From: Mayamaea pseudoterrestris
Taxonomy: Eukaryota > Bacillariophyta > Bacillariophyceae > Sellaphorales > Sellaphoraceae
NCBI GenBank assembly: GCA_027923505.1
Contig: BROI01000001.1
Span: forward strand, 1,086,501-1,150,500
Length of the DNA: 64,000 nt
Direction of reading: 5' to 3'
In this document: positions 9,469 to 18,345 of the stretch, one piece after another
Layout: every line of letters starts with the position of its first letter
Position numbering within the stretch: the first letter of the stretch is position 1
Made by a program: the position numbers and the translations under genes
The notes under the pieces: generated by a model
The model's database searches: none
Seen by the model: only the letters and a program-made list of their open reading frames with translations
What the model was told of the DNA's origin: nothing

Positions 9469-10992
9469 TTACGCAATGGTTGGTCGTCGCTTGGCCATTG
9501 CTCTGCTAGTTTCTGTTGCCGCCGCTGACGTTGCTGTCAAGGCTGCCCGCGATGGGGCACCAATACTTCGAGAGACCTTTGGCGCCCGCCTCGTAAAGGC
9601 CAGCATGGCCGCGTGCTGGTCCATGGCAGCGTTCGCACTCCCGTCGCAACCACTTTCAGCGGCAAGAGCAGCCACCAAGCCAGATGGAAAGCGACTAACG
9701 TGTCGTACACCAATCTGAAGCTTCTTCTTTTGTGGACTATGCATCGTCGGTGATGCATCAATACTCGCTGCAGTAGTTGGTGTAATTGTAGGTGCTGAAA
9801 TGAAGTCAAAGTCAATATTGTCGAGACTGGCATGTAATCGATCGGTCAAGTTGCGGTTGCGAATGAGAATGCGGGTCTTGTTGCCTTGCTTGGGTGTCTT
9901 GATAGTGTTGCAGCTACTGCTGTTGGCCTCTGCTTCCGTTGCTGCAGCCGGAGTCGGCTCCATCGCCGCCTCGTTCAAAGGTGCGGCTTGGAATGTCAAA
10001 TCTTGCCCACATAACGTTACTTCAAGCGGTACTGATGCAGCCATTGGCAACGCTTCTTGCTTGGCCGCCTTTTGGAAAACATCCTTCATGCTTGGCATGG
10101 GACGAGTCTGGGACGAAGCTCGATCAAGTATGGGTGCCTCCAAGGTAACATCGGACGCGCAAAAGGGCAAATCACCGACACTTTTCAAGGCTTCCTGCAC
10201 CAGTACGGAATCATGGCTGCGATGCATTTCGGATAGAGCCGCTTGCAAGACAATGGCGTTTGAATCCACCGACGATACCGAATCATGAAAGGTTCGTCGA
10301 CTGTTGGCAAAGACTGGAGACGCAGTGCTATTGTCAAGCAAGGAACGCGATCCATCGTTGCAGGCAGCATTTGCGATTACTTGCTCAATATCGAGCGACG
10401 ATCCTGACGTGTTCATGGTCGAGGTCATGATGGTAGCATTGCTTGAGCCTTTGCGTCGGGCAGGCGCCTTGCGCTTGGACTTGCGAGGCGATCGCTGCAA
10501 GAGGAGCATGGTCTTGCTCAAGAGCTTGTCGTCTTGGAGAGACTTGTGGAAGCGACGATTTGTTCCTTCCTTTGTTGTATTCTCCGTGACAGTAGTGTTT
10601 GGGTCACTGCTAACAGAGAAGAGATCCGAAATGCTGATTTCATCGTCATCATCGTCATATTCGGAGCAGGCCGCATGCTGATCTTCGTCTTCGTCTCGCT
10701 TGATAGAAGTAGCACCAGCGGCGACATCATCCATGTCAAGACCGGATATTTGTTTCATCAGCTCGCACTTGGCTGGATGAGCTTGAATGATGCGTCGACG
10801 TGGTAGAGCGGCCTTGTTCGCCCGTCGCGGAGAATCGACCGGAGTGGCCTTCGAGTAACGCAAGTCATGCAGTTTAGACTGATTCTTTGGTGGCGGTGCC
10901 GATGCTGCTAGTGCAGAAGCGACTGGTTCTAAATTGCTTGTCTTGGAGCGCCGCTTGAGCGTAAGCGTCTTGTCGGCGTTGCCAAAGCCCAT
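9469..10992 (-). CDS. Ser/Ala-rich disordered protein, paralogue B of the local family
   Basis: 507 residues, predicted disordered, with an acidic run near 105-118. Conserved landmarks in order: MGFGNADKTLTLKRRS (1-16, shared with paralogue A); RRRIIQAHPAKCELMKQISG with LDMDD following (about 65-89); RFHKSL (147-152); SLDIEQVI (199-206); MPSMKDVFQ (299-307); MDQHAAMLAFTRR and terminal RRPTIA (shared with A). The ELM-QISGL-M-D, FH-SL, SLD-Q and MP-M--FQ blocks recur in the same order in the plus-strand protein at 12903-15161. It therefore links the three genes: it shares its termini with A and its internal motifs with C. No enzymatic domain is recognised. Function is unknown; a scaffold or signalling substrate role is only a guess. 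Confidence 0.78.
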   Translation of the reverse strand: MGFGNADKTLTLKRRSKTSNLEPVASALAASAPPPKNQSKLHDLRYSKATPVDSPRRANKAALPRRRIIQAHPAKCELMKQISGLDMDDVAAGATSIKRDEDEDQHAACSEYDDDDDEISISDLFSVSSDPNTTVTENTTKEGTNRRFHKSLQDDKLLSKTMLLLQRSPRKSKRKAPARRKGSSNATIMTSTMNTSGSSLDIEQVIANAACNDGSRSLLDNSTASPVFANSRRTFHDSVSSVDSNAIVLQAALSEMHRSHDSVLVQEALKSVGDLPFCASDVTLEAPILDRASSQTRPMPSMKDVFQKAAKQEALPMAASVPLEVTLCGQDLTFQAAPLNEAAMEPTPAAATEAEANSSSCNTIKTPKQGNKTRILIRNRNLTDRLHASLDNIDFDFISAPTITPTTAASIDASPTMHSPQKKKLQIGVRHVSRFPSGLVAALAAESGCDGSANAAMDQHAAMLAFTRRAPKVSRSIGAPSRAALTATSAAATETSRAMAKRRPTIA

Positions 10993-11464
10993 GGTCTACT
11001 ACTGTCTGCAGTTCCTGTCTTGGATTGTGCCGGCGGACGAGCGATTTACCCTCGCGCGATGCAAAAGATGAGCCAGCGCAAGACTGCCCGATTTTGGTCA
11101 GTACATATTGCCACGATGCCAGGCAATAGTAACAAGTTCAAGAGCGTCCTTGTTTAGCTCATGAAGAATGTCTCAAAGAGATATGCCTCACCAATGATCG
11201 CGACCAATTAATGCTGCCTCATTCTTGCAGGCAATAATCTAACGAACAAGTGACAAATGTCGGTGACTACTGACGTTTTGTTCTTCCTTGGAATTCTTGT
11301 GGAAACCAGTACCGGTGCGTCGTCCGTCTCGCCGGCCTTCGCGACCAAGGAAAATCAACATGAGCTGCCGCTTGCCTGTGTCCATTGCTCCTGTTGATAT
11401 CGACACGAGACGCATCTTGCTGCACTTTAACACAAACAAAAACCGTCTCTAGCAATTTTCAAGC
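10993..11464. other. Divergent promoter region between paralogue B and GPN3
   Basis: About 470 bp between a minus-strand gene and the plus-strand GPN3 gene. It must contain both promoters. No RNA gene or clear repeat is seen. Confidence 0.45.
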
Positions 11465-12355
11465 ATGGGTCGCTGCGCCGTTCAACTCGTCCTTGGACCA
11501 GCAGGCTCCGGAAAATCCACCTACTGCCAAGCCATTCAGGATCACTGCGAAACCACGGGATCCCGTCGTGTCCATGTTGCCAATTTGGATCCAGCTTGTG
11601 ATACCTTTGGTTATGAACCTAGTTTTGATATTCAGGAGCTGATTAGTGTCAATGATGTCATGACGGAGCTTGGACTCGGACCGAACGGTGGATTGCTGTA
11701 TTGCATGGAATATTTGCTCGATAATTTGGACTGGCTTGAGAATGAAATGAGTCAATTTGGCGACGATGACTATCTCATTCTGGACTGTCCCGGTCAAATT
11801 GAGCTGTACACGCACGTTCCGATCATGAAGCGAGTCATTGAGCGCATTCAAGAGTGGGGATTCGATATGGTCAGTGTATTTTTGGTGGATGCCGCCTTTT
11901 TGGTTGACGCCAGCAAGTTCTTGTCGGGATCGCTTCTTTCGCTGTCGGCCATGATTTCATTGGAGCTTCCTCATGTTAATGTATTGAGCAAATGTGACCT
12001 CATGGCCGCCGAGGAAGTGGATTCAATCTTGGATCAAACAAGCGCCATTCAACTGTGGGAGAGAGATCAAGTGCGGCAAAGCCTGATTGCAGAAGATGCG
12101 TCCGAGGAGGAAAGAAGCCGACAATCGCAGCTCGAGCAACGACGACGCCAGCGAGGACGTTTAACGGATGCTATATCGCAACTCCTTGACGATTATCAAA
12201 TGGTCAGCTTTGTCCCGCTAAACATCAAGGATGAGGAAAGTCTCGAACATGTACTTGCTACAGTGGATCACGCCATTCAGTATGGCGAGGATGCCGAAGT
12301 ACGAGAGACGGATATTGAGGAGCGCATGAACGCATCGAGCCATCAGGATGCTTGA
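11465..12355 (+). CDS. GPN3: GPN-loop GTPase 3
   Basis: 296 residues, close to the usual length (about 280-290). The P-loop is LGPAGSGKSTYCQAI (residues about 10-24), then HVANLDPACDTFGY, the diagnostic GPN loop LGPNGGLLYCMEYL (about 72-85), the G3 motif LDCPGQIELYTH, FLVDAAFLVDASKF, and the NKxD-equivalent SKCD (about 178-181). The C-terminal DDYQMVSFVPLNI and DHAIQYGEDAEV segments are also GPN3-like. GPN GTPases dimerise with GPN1/GPN2 and are needed for assembly and nuclear import of RNA polymerase II. It is assigned GPN3 rather than GPN1 or GPN2 because of the short C-terminus and the start GRCAVQLVLGPAGSGKSTYC. It is located between two members of the disordered family, with no evident functional link. 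Confidence 0.93.
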   Translation: MGRCAVQLVLGPAGSGKSTYCQAIQDHCETTGSRRVHVANLDPACDTFGYEPSFDIQELISVNDVMTELGLGPNGGLLYCMEYLLDNLDWLENEMSQFGDDDYLILDCPGQIELYTHVPIMKRVIERIQEWGFDMVSVFLVDAAFLVDASKFLSGSLLSLSAMISLELPHVNVLSKCDLMAAEEVDSILDQTSAIQLWERDQVRQSLIAEDASEEERSRQSQLEQRRRQRGRLTDAISQLLDDYQMVSFVPLNIKDEESLEHVLATVDHAIQYGEDAEVRETDIEERMNASSHQDA

Positions 12356-12902
12356 GCAATGAGCCATCGCCAGACTTTTGATGCCGCGCGCTTGATACTG
12401 GCTGCCAATAGCTATTTTCAATGAAAGTTTGCTTTTACATATACTTTCTGTGACTTATACTCGTACTGCCATCTTTTAGTTTGCACTGTTGCCGATGGCA
12501 GACCCCTACCGGTACAATTTGGCGAAGCATTCCAAGAAAACGAAGCGGTTTCATTGTCAGTGCGACACATTGCGTGTGCGTCGACTCCGACTGCCGCGCT
12601 GGCGCGCCATCGCGACGCGGTCAGTCGTTCATGCGACCATGAGGAAAGTGTGAATACTCGATTCGCAGTGCGCACCACTATGCCGATGATTGACGGACTT
12701 TGACCAACTTTGCTGCTGGACAGGAACCTATAGGGCGACACGGAGACGTAACATACGACGCGACACTCCCTGGCTGCTCGAATTTAGAAAGCAATCACTA
12801 CCAGTGCGCGAGTCAGCAGGCAGCACGTGCCGATTGTCAGCACTGCACTGCACCTCAACGTGCCCAACTTTTATCGTCAAGTGTTCGACTGCAAGCATTA
12901 TC
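12356..12902. other. Intergenic and 5' leader upstream of paralogue C
   Basis: About 550 bp. The frame of the next gene is open back to an ATG at 12690, but the Cys-rich translation of 12690-12902 looks non-coding and differs in composition from the protein that follows, so I treat it as leader or promoter. A GGCGCGCC patch lies near 12601. Confidence 0.45.
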
Positions 12903-15161
12903 ATGACAATCGAAGAAGACGACAAGGACGAGCAGGATGCATCGTTTCCTCGACATCATTCGCTGCAGCACCAGCAGCAGGAGGAACCGCCGACGCGTCG
13001 AGTCATTTCGGCTAGCAAAAGTCGGCGCGAGTTGATGCGACAAGTTTCAGGCCTTGGCATGGAGGACCCCGTATTTGACAAGGATCGCGACATTCAGAAA
13101 GTTCTACAGGAACGAAACATATTTGCGGATGATCCAAAGGCAAATTTGGATTTTAGCGTTGACAATGTCAATGGCGACGCGACATTGAGTGTGGCGAGTG
13201 ACAAGACGGCCAATGTACACGAAGGAAATGGTCTCAATCTGCGCCAGTTCCATGAGTCACTGTCAGCTCAAGATTCTATCATTTTTGGGGCGGCGCCGAA
13301 ACCATTACACGCCGACGACGACGCCGCTGGAATGGATAGGAAGCAGCATGACGATTTGCCCAGCAAGCACAGTGAGGAAATTCGCGTCAAGAAGTCAAAT
13401 TCGAAATCCAAATCATCCAAGGACAAGTCTACGTCTTCTTTAAGGAGCAGCAAGTCGCCAAGTCGAAAGACCAGCAGATTGGGCAGCAGAAGAACGCCGA
13501 AAACGAAGGATGCTGTTTCATCATCCGACTTGAACATGTCAACGCAGTCGTTGGATTTGGATCAAATACTTCAAATGGAGAAATTGGAGCACTCAACGAG
13601 AGCATCTGCCTCAGAGAAGCCGCAGTCTCATAATGTCACGATTGGAAAGTCGGGGCGCTCTTCCTCGAGGCCCTCCGCTAGCATGAGTCAGCTGCAGCAT
13701 AGTAAGTCAAGTCTCAACCAGTCCAAATCGACCATTACAAAATCCAAGCATTCCACAGGTGGCGGCGAGCAACGCAAATCATCGAGTACCAAACCTGGCA
13801 AGAGCAGCAGCAGTAGTAAGGACAAATCCCGGTCAAAAAAGGCTCAGCAGCCGGTGGACTCGGAGATGGATCAGCTAATTCGCGAAGCCGCACTTGCGTA
13901 TAACCCAAGCAATTCAAAGGACAATGACTTACTGTTTGAAGCCTTGCAAAGCTCACACACTAGTCTCGACGCTGTCAACTTGTTGTCTCTGGATGATAAG
14001 CAGGGGAGTTTGCGGAGTTTTGTGGATGGTAGCTTGTTGCAGCAACACCAGCAAGAGAGCAATACACCTTACTTTGAGAATCGACGCTCTCCGACAATCT
14101 CCATCGGAAAGACAAAAGTGTCGAAGGGTCACCGAGCAATGCCTGACATGCAGCAAATTTTTCAAACGCCAATCGCCGACGAAACTCCAGAGTCGTCAAT
14201 TGACAGGCAGCAATTATCCGTTCCAGAGCAACGCAGCGCCACCATCAAAGCGCTCGTCTCCACGTCACATCAAAAACGCAATAGCCCTGCCGGTAAAGCC
14301 TCCTTGTCCATTGTTAGCGACAATGCCGACTCTCACAAGGTGGCACGTCCCACGAAGTTACCTGAACGCGTCAATTTACTGGATCTGAGTGCAAGTCCGA
14401 CCAAACGAAGCAAGAGTAAAAAGACCAACAAACTGAGCAGCAGCTTCAACGCCATTTCGAAGAAGAACAGCATTTCGGAAGCAACAACTGCATCATCATC
14501 TGCACCATTGGATGAAAGTCCGCAAAGCCTTGCGTCGTCGTCCACAAGTTTGGATATGAGCGCCATCGATCAAGCCACTCCTGGCCGAGCTCGTCGTCTG
14601 TTAAACTCTTTGCACATGTCGTCGCACTTTGGCCGAGCCGACGTGTCGCAGTCACCCGCTCGTCAACGAGGGTCCAGTCGCTCTCAGAGTCGAGGTCGGA
14701 GTCGACTGATGAATTCTGTCAACAACATGTCGGCACACTTTGGGCGAGCCGACGTTTCGGAATCACCGGCCCGACAGCGACGATCGTTGAGTCGGTCACT
14801 GAGCCGTGGGCGACGGCTGAATCGACCAAGCGAAGAAATTAAGTCTCCCTCGCCGCGAAGCAACGGCAAACTGAAAGGCTTGCTTGGACGTTTGAAAGAT
14901 GATGATGATGTTGCTCCAAGACGCAAGGGCAAGGGAATATTCAACAAGAGTTTTTCCTCCTTGAAAAACTCTCCTGGCAATGGCTCCAATCATGGCATTT
15001 CGCTTCGAAGTACTCCTGGTTTGAACGTTCGAAATGGCTTGGCGATAAAGCTCCCATCACCGCCGCAGCCACAAAAAGATCCTGACATGGAATCTCCTCG
15101 TTCCCAGAGGAGAACGCTGATGGTCGGTCTCCAGGCGAAAGCTAGTCTGGTAGAATTGTAG
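12903..15161 (+). CDS. Ser/Lys-rich disordered protein, paralogue C of the local family
   Basis: 752 residues from the chosen ATG at 12903 (MTIEEDDKDEQD). An in-frame ATG at 12690 would add 71 residues of unlike composition. It shares with paralogue B a collinear set of motifs: RRVISASKSRRELMRQVSG and following LGMED (32-55), FHESL (116-120), SLDLDQIL (216-223) and MPDMQQIFQ (413-421). A unique internal tandem repeat near residues 570-625 has two copies of a unit containing MSxHFGRADVSxSPARQR, followed by SR-dipeptide-rich segments (SRSQSRGRSR, SRSLSRGRR). The C-terminus (SPRSQRRTLMVGLQAKASLVEL) does not match A or B. Long Ser/Lys stretches (140-320) suggest disorder and phosphorylation, perhaps nuclear. 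Function is unknown. Confidence 0.78.
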   Translation: MTIEEDDKDEQDASFPRHHSLQHQQQEEPPTRRVISASKSRRELMRQVSGLGMEDPVFDKDRDIQKVLQERNIFADDPKANLDFSVDNVNGDATLSVASDKTANVHEGNGLNLRQFHESLSAQDSIIFGAAPKPLHADDDAAGMDRKQHDDLPSKHSEEIRVKKSNSKSKSSKDKSTSSLRSSKSPSRKTSRLGSRRTPKTKDAVSSSDLNMSTQSLDLDQILQMEKLEHSTRASASEKPQSHNVTIGKSGRSSSRPSASMSQLQHSKSSLNQSKSTITKSKHSTGGGEQRKSSSTKPGKSSSSSKDKSRSKKAQQPVDSEMDQLIREAALAYNPSNSKDNDLLFEALQSSHTSLDAVNLLSLDDKQGSLRSFVDGSLLQQHQQESNTPYFENRRSPTISIGKTKVSKGHRAMPDMQQIFQTPIADETPESSIDRQQLSVPEQRSATIKALVSTSHQKRNSPAGKASLSIVSDNADSHKVARPTKLPERVNLLDLSASPTKRSKSKKTNKLSSSFNAISKKNSISEATTASSSAPLDESPQSLASSSTSLDMSAIDQATPGRARRLLNSLHMSSHFGRADVSQSPARQRGSSRSQSRGRSRLMNSVNNMSAHFGRADVSESPARQRRSLSRSLSRGRRLNRPSEEIKSPSPRSNGKLKGLLGRLKDDDDVAPRRKGKGIFNKSFSSLKNSPGNGSNHGISLRSTPGLNVRNGLAIKLPSPPQPQKDPDMESPRSQRRTLMVGLQAKASLVEL

Positions 15162-15230
15162 AAGATATTTTGTACTGTAATGTTGTTCATGTAATTGTAA
15201 TAGAATATATGCATAAGTCATGGCATTACA

Positions 15231-15802
15231 CTACACTGTTCTGTGCTCCACCAGTGGAACGGAGCCAATCAGTTTCCATTCCGGTACGTATTCAACCGAC
15301 AATGGATAGGTGCACCACAATTCGACGCGAGATGCTGTGAACGTGTTTGGTGCAACCTCAATTTCCTGCTCTGCTGGTATGTCAATTGTTCCATAGAAGA
15401 GCGACAAGTGTGGCTTTAAAACGGGAGCAGGAAACACACTGACTGGTGTCGATGACAACGGCTCCAAAATGTCTTGGCATAGTTGAACAAGTCTATTCAG
15501 TTCATGCGACTCGTTGACGACGAGAATGGCTGCTTGACTCCAAACTGGTGCAAAGCATGCCGGTCTGCTACTTGACAAAGAATTGATCCGAAACCATGAA
15601 GTCCTTCCGTCAGATGATCCTGCAATTCTTGTAGTTTGTCGGTATTACAAGTGATGTTTCCTACCAGGGTGACGTGCGGTTCAAACAAGGGCGCTGGATG
15701 ATTGTTTGGACGTTGCGAAAGGCGAAGGATTTGTTCCTTGTACAGGCTGTCTGCTGGATCGTCTGGTCGTAGCCACAATGAGAGCTTGATAGTTTCAGTC
15801 AT
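15231..15802 (-). pseudogene. 2H phosphoesterase / cyclic phosphodiesterase-like gene, interrupted by a frameshift
   Basis: Two overlapping minus-strand frames together make one 2H-superfamily protein (about 190 residues, the usual size). The first (from ATG 15802, MTETIKLSLWLRPDDPADS) carries the first catalytic motif PHVTLVG. The second (down to 15231) carries the second motif PHLSLFYG and the typical C-terminal VELWCTYP and EWKLIGSVPL. Plant and yeast members hydrolyse ADP-ribose 1'',2''-cyclic phosphate to the 1''-phosphate after tRNA splicing. The frames join best by a one-base shift near 15553-15570, between CQVAD of frame 1 and PACFAPVWSQAAILVV of frame 2. No intron of the size seen elsewhere fits; a 47-nt GT-AG excision would restore phase but is very short. 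It is either a sequencing error, a real lesion or a tiny intron. Both catalytic motifs are intact, so recent loss or an assembly error is likeliest. Confidence 0.6.
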
Positions 15803-16276
15803 TGCAAACCTATTCCTCTGAAAGTCATTGAGAGGTCTGTTGCTGATATTCCTTAAACGAAAGGAGGATAAACGAAGCCCGTTCCTTCGATTCGTCCCCG
15901 CCTACCTCGTCGCAGCCGACTCGCGATATCTCACGCTTCGCTTGCTTACTGTGAGTCCGTTACTCTCTACTTGTCGAAATAATGATGAGCAAGCACTACT
16001 AAATTAAAGAGTCAATGATTAAACGAGCCAGCCAAGGTTCGCTCGTCTGTTAGCTGCATTCAACAGCTTGGACTTTTCGTCGAAGAATTTTTGGTGAGGT
16101 GCGACTGAACGCATTGTGGGCTAAACTTTTCAAATATGACGTCATGCTCATTTTTTTGAAATCGAAAGATTGCAATCAGCGAACGTCTCACATTTCGCAA
16201 CTAAGTCGTCGTGGTCTTTTTGGTTGTAGTCGCTACAAAGTCGACCAATAAAGACCTAAGTCGCCTCTGAGACGGA
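15803..16276. other. Divergent promoter region with a CRE-like palindrome
   Basis: About 470 bp between the minus-strand 2H phosphoesterase and the plus-strand LRR-like gene. It contains a perfect TGACGTCA palindrome at 16137-16144 (listed separately). No ORF or RNA gene is seen. Confidence 0.45.
16137..16144. promoter_or_regulatory. CRE-like palindrome TGACGTCA upstream of the LRR-like gene
   Basis: A perfect 8-bp palindrome 133 bp before the ATG at 16277. TGACGT/ACGTCA elements are bZIP sites and, in the diatom Phaeodactylum, act as CO2/cAMP-responsive elements in promoters. Function here is inferred from sequence and position only. Confidence 0.35.
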
Positions 16277-18139
16277 ATGAGTGAGCGAACAGAAATCGTC
16301 CTTCTTGATCATGCTTCTGGGAATGGGCACGACTGGGCGAACACCTCCATTGAAACGTTCCTGGACGAACAGTTCCCGGCAGCACCAACATCAAGCAACG
16401 GTGAGAACTCTTCCGTCTCTTCAGCAGTCAGTACATTGGTGCTTTGCCATGACCTTCTGTCAGCCTTGTGCCATGCGGGACGCAGCCACCAGCAGCGATT
16501 CCTGGACGCGATCCGACGCTGCCCCAATGTGGTCAAAGTTTTACTCAAAATGGATGACATCCCAACAGAAGAGGCCGGTGACACTACAAGTGACGATATG
16601 ATACCCATTTACATAGAGCTTGGACAAGCTTTAGGAGCAATGGTGGAGCTGGAGACATTGGGAGTTGTGCTGGTCGATCTCACAATGATAAATCTCATTG
16701 CGCACCTACTCATCGGCGTCAAGCAGATATCGCGGCTTGAATGGACGTGTCGCATGACTCATAACAATGATGCTGCAAACGAAGCCACTTCTACCCATTT
16801 CCTTCTCGATTGCTTGAAGATTCATGAGAATCTTTTCAGCGTCAAGGTTGACGCAGCTTCAGAGCAAGGCATGGCAGTTGCGTGCGAAATGTTTGCCCAA
16901 GCACCAAACCTCGTTGAGTGTGAATTTGGGAGCTCAACGTGGACGAATCTCAGTCTATCCAGACCAAATCATGTTGAAGCACTTGTTCGAGTCATGGCCA
17001 GCCCGTTTGTCATTGACGTGAGGTTACGAATGATATCCATGACAACCGAGACTGCTGCCGATGCGTTTTGTACAAGTCTGGCAACAATAACTCTAGGAAG
17101 CTTGACGCTTACCAAGCTTGCTGTGCCTGTCACTCGGCAGAGGCTCTATGGCCAGGCGCTTTCCAAGGCTAGTCTCTTGAGGATAGCCTATGAAGATTGC
17201 GTGGTTGATTCGGAGCTCCTTGTTGGAATGGCCGACGCGTTTCATTGTAACCAGACGTTGGAGATCATTGATTTTGGACAGTGCCGTATGCACAACAATG
17301 AGTCACATGGGCTGGTTTCTTTGCTTCGACAAGTGGCACGGTCGAGCAATCTGAAAACCTTGTGTCCTCCAACGTGTACGTGGACCAGACCCTTGGATGC
17401 AGCATGGGGCAATTGCCTTCAACATGGATCACTGCGAAAAGCACGGATAGTAGGCCGGAATGATGGAATTGCAGGTGAGCCATTCACCGACGTGGCCAAT
17501 GCGATCAGTCAGAGTAAGACACTAGACTCTTTGCACTTTGATGTTTCCAATGTCCATGACAAGGATTACGGTGTCGTCGCCGACGCAGTCGGTGCCTGCA
17601 CTTCGCTTAAATGTTTGACTGTCTGCTTCCATCAGTGGACGGCCGATAGCCTTATCAGCGTTCTGCACAAAATTCGCAACAACAAGAACTTAAAGAGCTT
17701 GACGTTTGAGGTTGACTACTTTTTGCAACCTCGCGTGAATTCTTACGCAGCCGTCGCCGCCATTGTCGAGGTGGCCAAGAAGTGTTTTCACCTGACTACC
17801 TTGCGCTTGGTGAGTCACGACGAACTCTGTGATCCTCTGGAATGGGAACTGAACCGAAGTTTGAGTTTGATAACTAGACTGAACGAAGCCGGCCGAAAGT
17901 ATCTCCTAGAAAAGCAAGTCTATAGGGGAGCTGGGCTAAGAGTGCTTGAAGCGGTCAACGACGACTTGAGCTGTATATTTCTACACATGACCGAGAATCC
18001 GCAGCTATGCGAGATAGGCGGGACATGCCACAACAAAGTGGCAGCCAGCGATGAACCGGAGCGCTCTCAGCGTCAAACACGCAAGGCTTTATGCGGCGCT
18101 TTCAGTCTGCTTGGTTTACTCTTGAATGTAAATAGATAA
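16277..18139 (+). CDS. Diatom-type leucine-rich-repeat (RNI-like) protein
   Basis: 620 residues. The body has irregular alpha/beta repeats with hydrophobic spacing typical of RNI-type LRRs (LVECEFGSSTW, TLEIIDFGQCRMHNNES, SLRKARIVGRND, TLDSLHFDVSNVHDKD, SLKCLTVCFHQW, NLKSLTFEVDYF, HLTTLRLVSHDE). The C-terminus contains LNEAGRKYLLEKQ and the following VLEAVNDDLSCIFLHMTENP, a block I recognise from the C-terminal cap of expanded LRR-like families in diatoms. This supports the taxonomic assignment. No signal peptide or kinase domain is present, so it is probably cytosolic and a protein-interaction module. The ligand or partner is unknown. The start ATG opens the frame and a CRE-like site lies 133 bp upstream. 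Confidence 0.75.
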   Translation: MSERTEIVLLDHASGNGHDWANTSIETFLDEQFPAAPTSSNGENSSVSSAVSTLVLCHDLLSALCHAGRSHQQRFLDAIRRCPNVVKVLLKMDDIPTEEAGDTTSDDMIPIYIELGQALGAMVELETLGVVLVDLTMINLIAHLLIGVKQISRLEWTCRMTHNNDAANEATSTHFLLDCLKIHENLFSVKVDAASEQGMAVACEMFAQAPNLVECEFGSSTWTNLSLSRPNHVEALVRVMASPFVIDVRLRMISMTTETAADAFCTSLATITLGSLTLTKLAVPVTRQRLYGQALSKASLLRIAYEDCVVDSELLVGMADAFHCNQTLEIIDFGQCRMHNNESHGLVSLLRQVARSSNLKTLCPPTCTWTRPLDAAWGNCLQHGSLRKARIVGRNDGIAGEPFTDVANAISQSKTLDSLHFDVSNVHDKDYGVVADAVGACTSLKCLTVCFHQWTADSLISVLHKIRNNKNLKSLTFEVDYFLQPRVNSYAAVAAIVEVAKKCFHLTTLRLVSHDELCDPLEWELNRSLSLITRLNEAGRKYLLEKQVYRGAGLRVLEAVNDDLSCIFLHMTENPQLCEIGGTCHNKVAASDEPERSQRQTRKALCGAFSLLGLLLNVNR

Positions 18140-18345
18140 CGAATATCGTTGGACTCGACTATACCGACATGTTAGGTTAAAGAAACCTCAGCTACTTCTT
18201 GTAGTACAGGTTCGTGGTGTCGCACCACCAACGATTTGAGCCGATGCGACATGCGCCAAAATTTTCGCGACCATCCAACATCCATCATTCCATCATCAGC
18301 CGACAAGTAGTAGTCATAGTCTCACTCCCAAGTACAGAGTCGACC

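Noticed and set aside
7320-12610. GC-rich patches GCGCCGGCGCGCC / GGCGCGCC in intergenic DNA near 7323 and 12601 (and 52309)
   Set aside because: Possible shared promoter motif, but the copies differ and the motif also appears inside coding sequence. Not strong enough to call.
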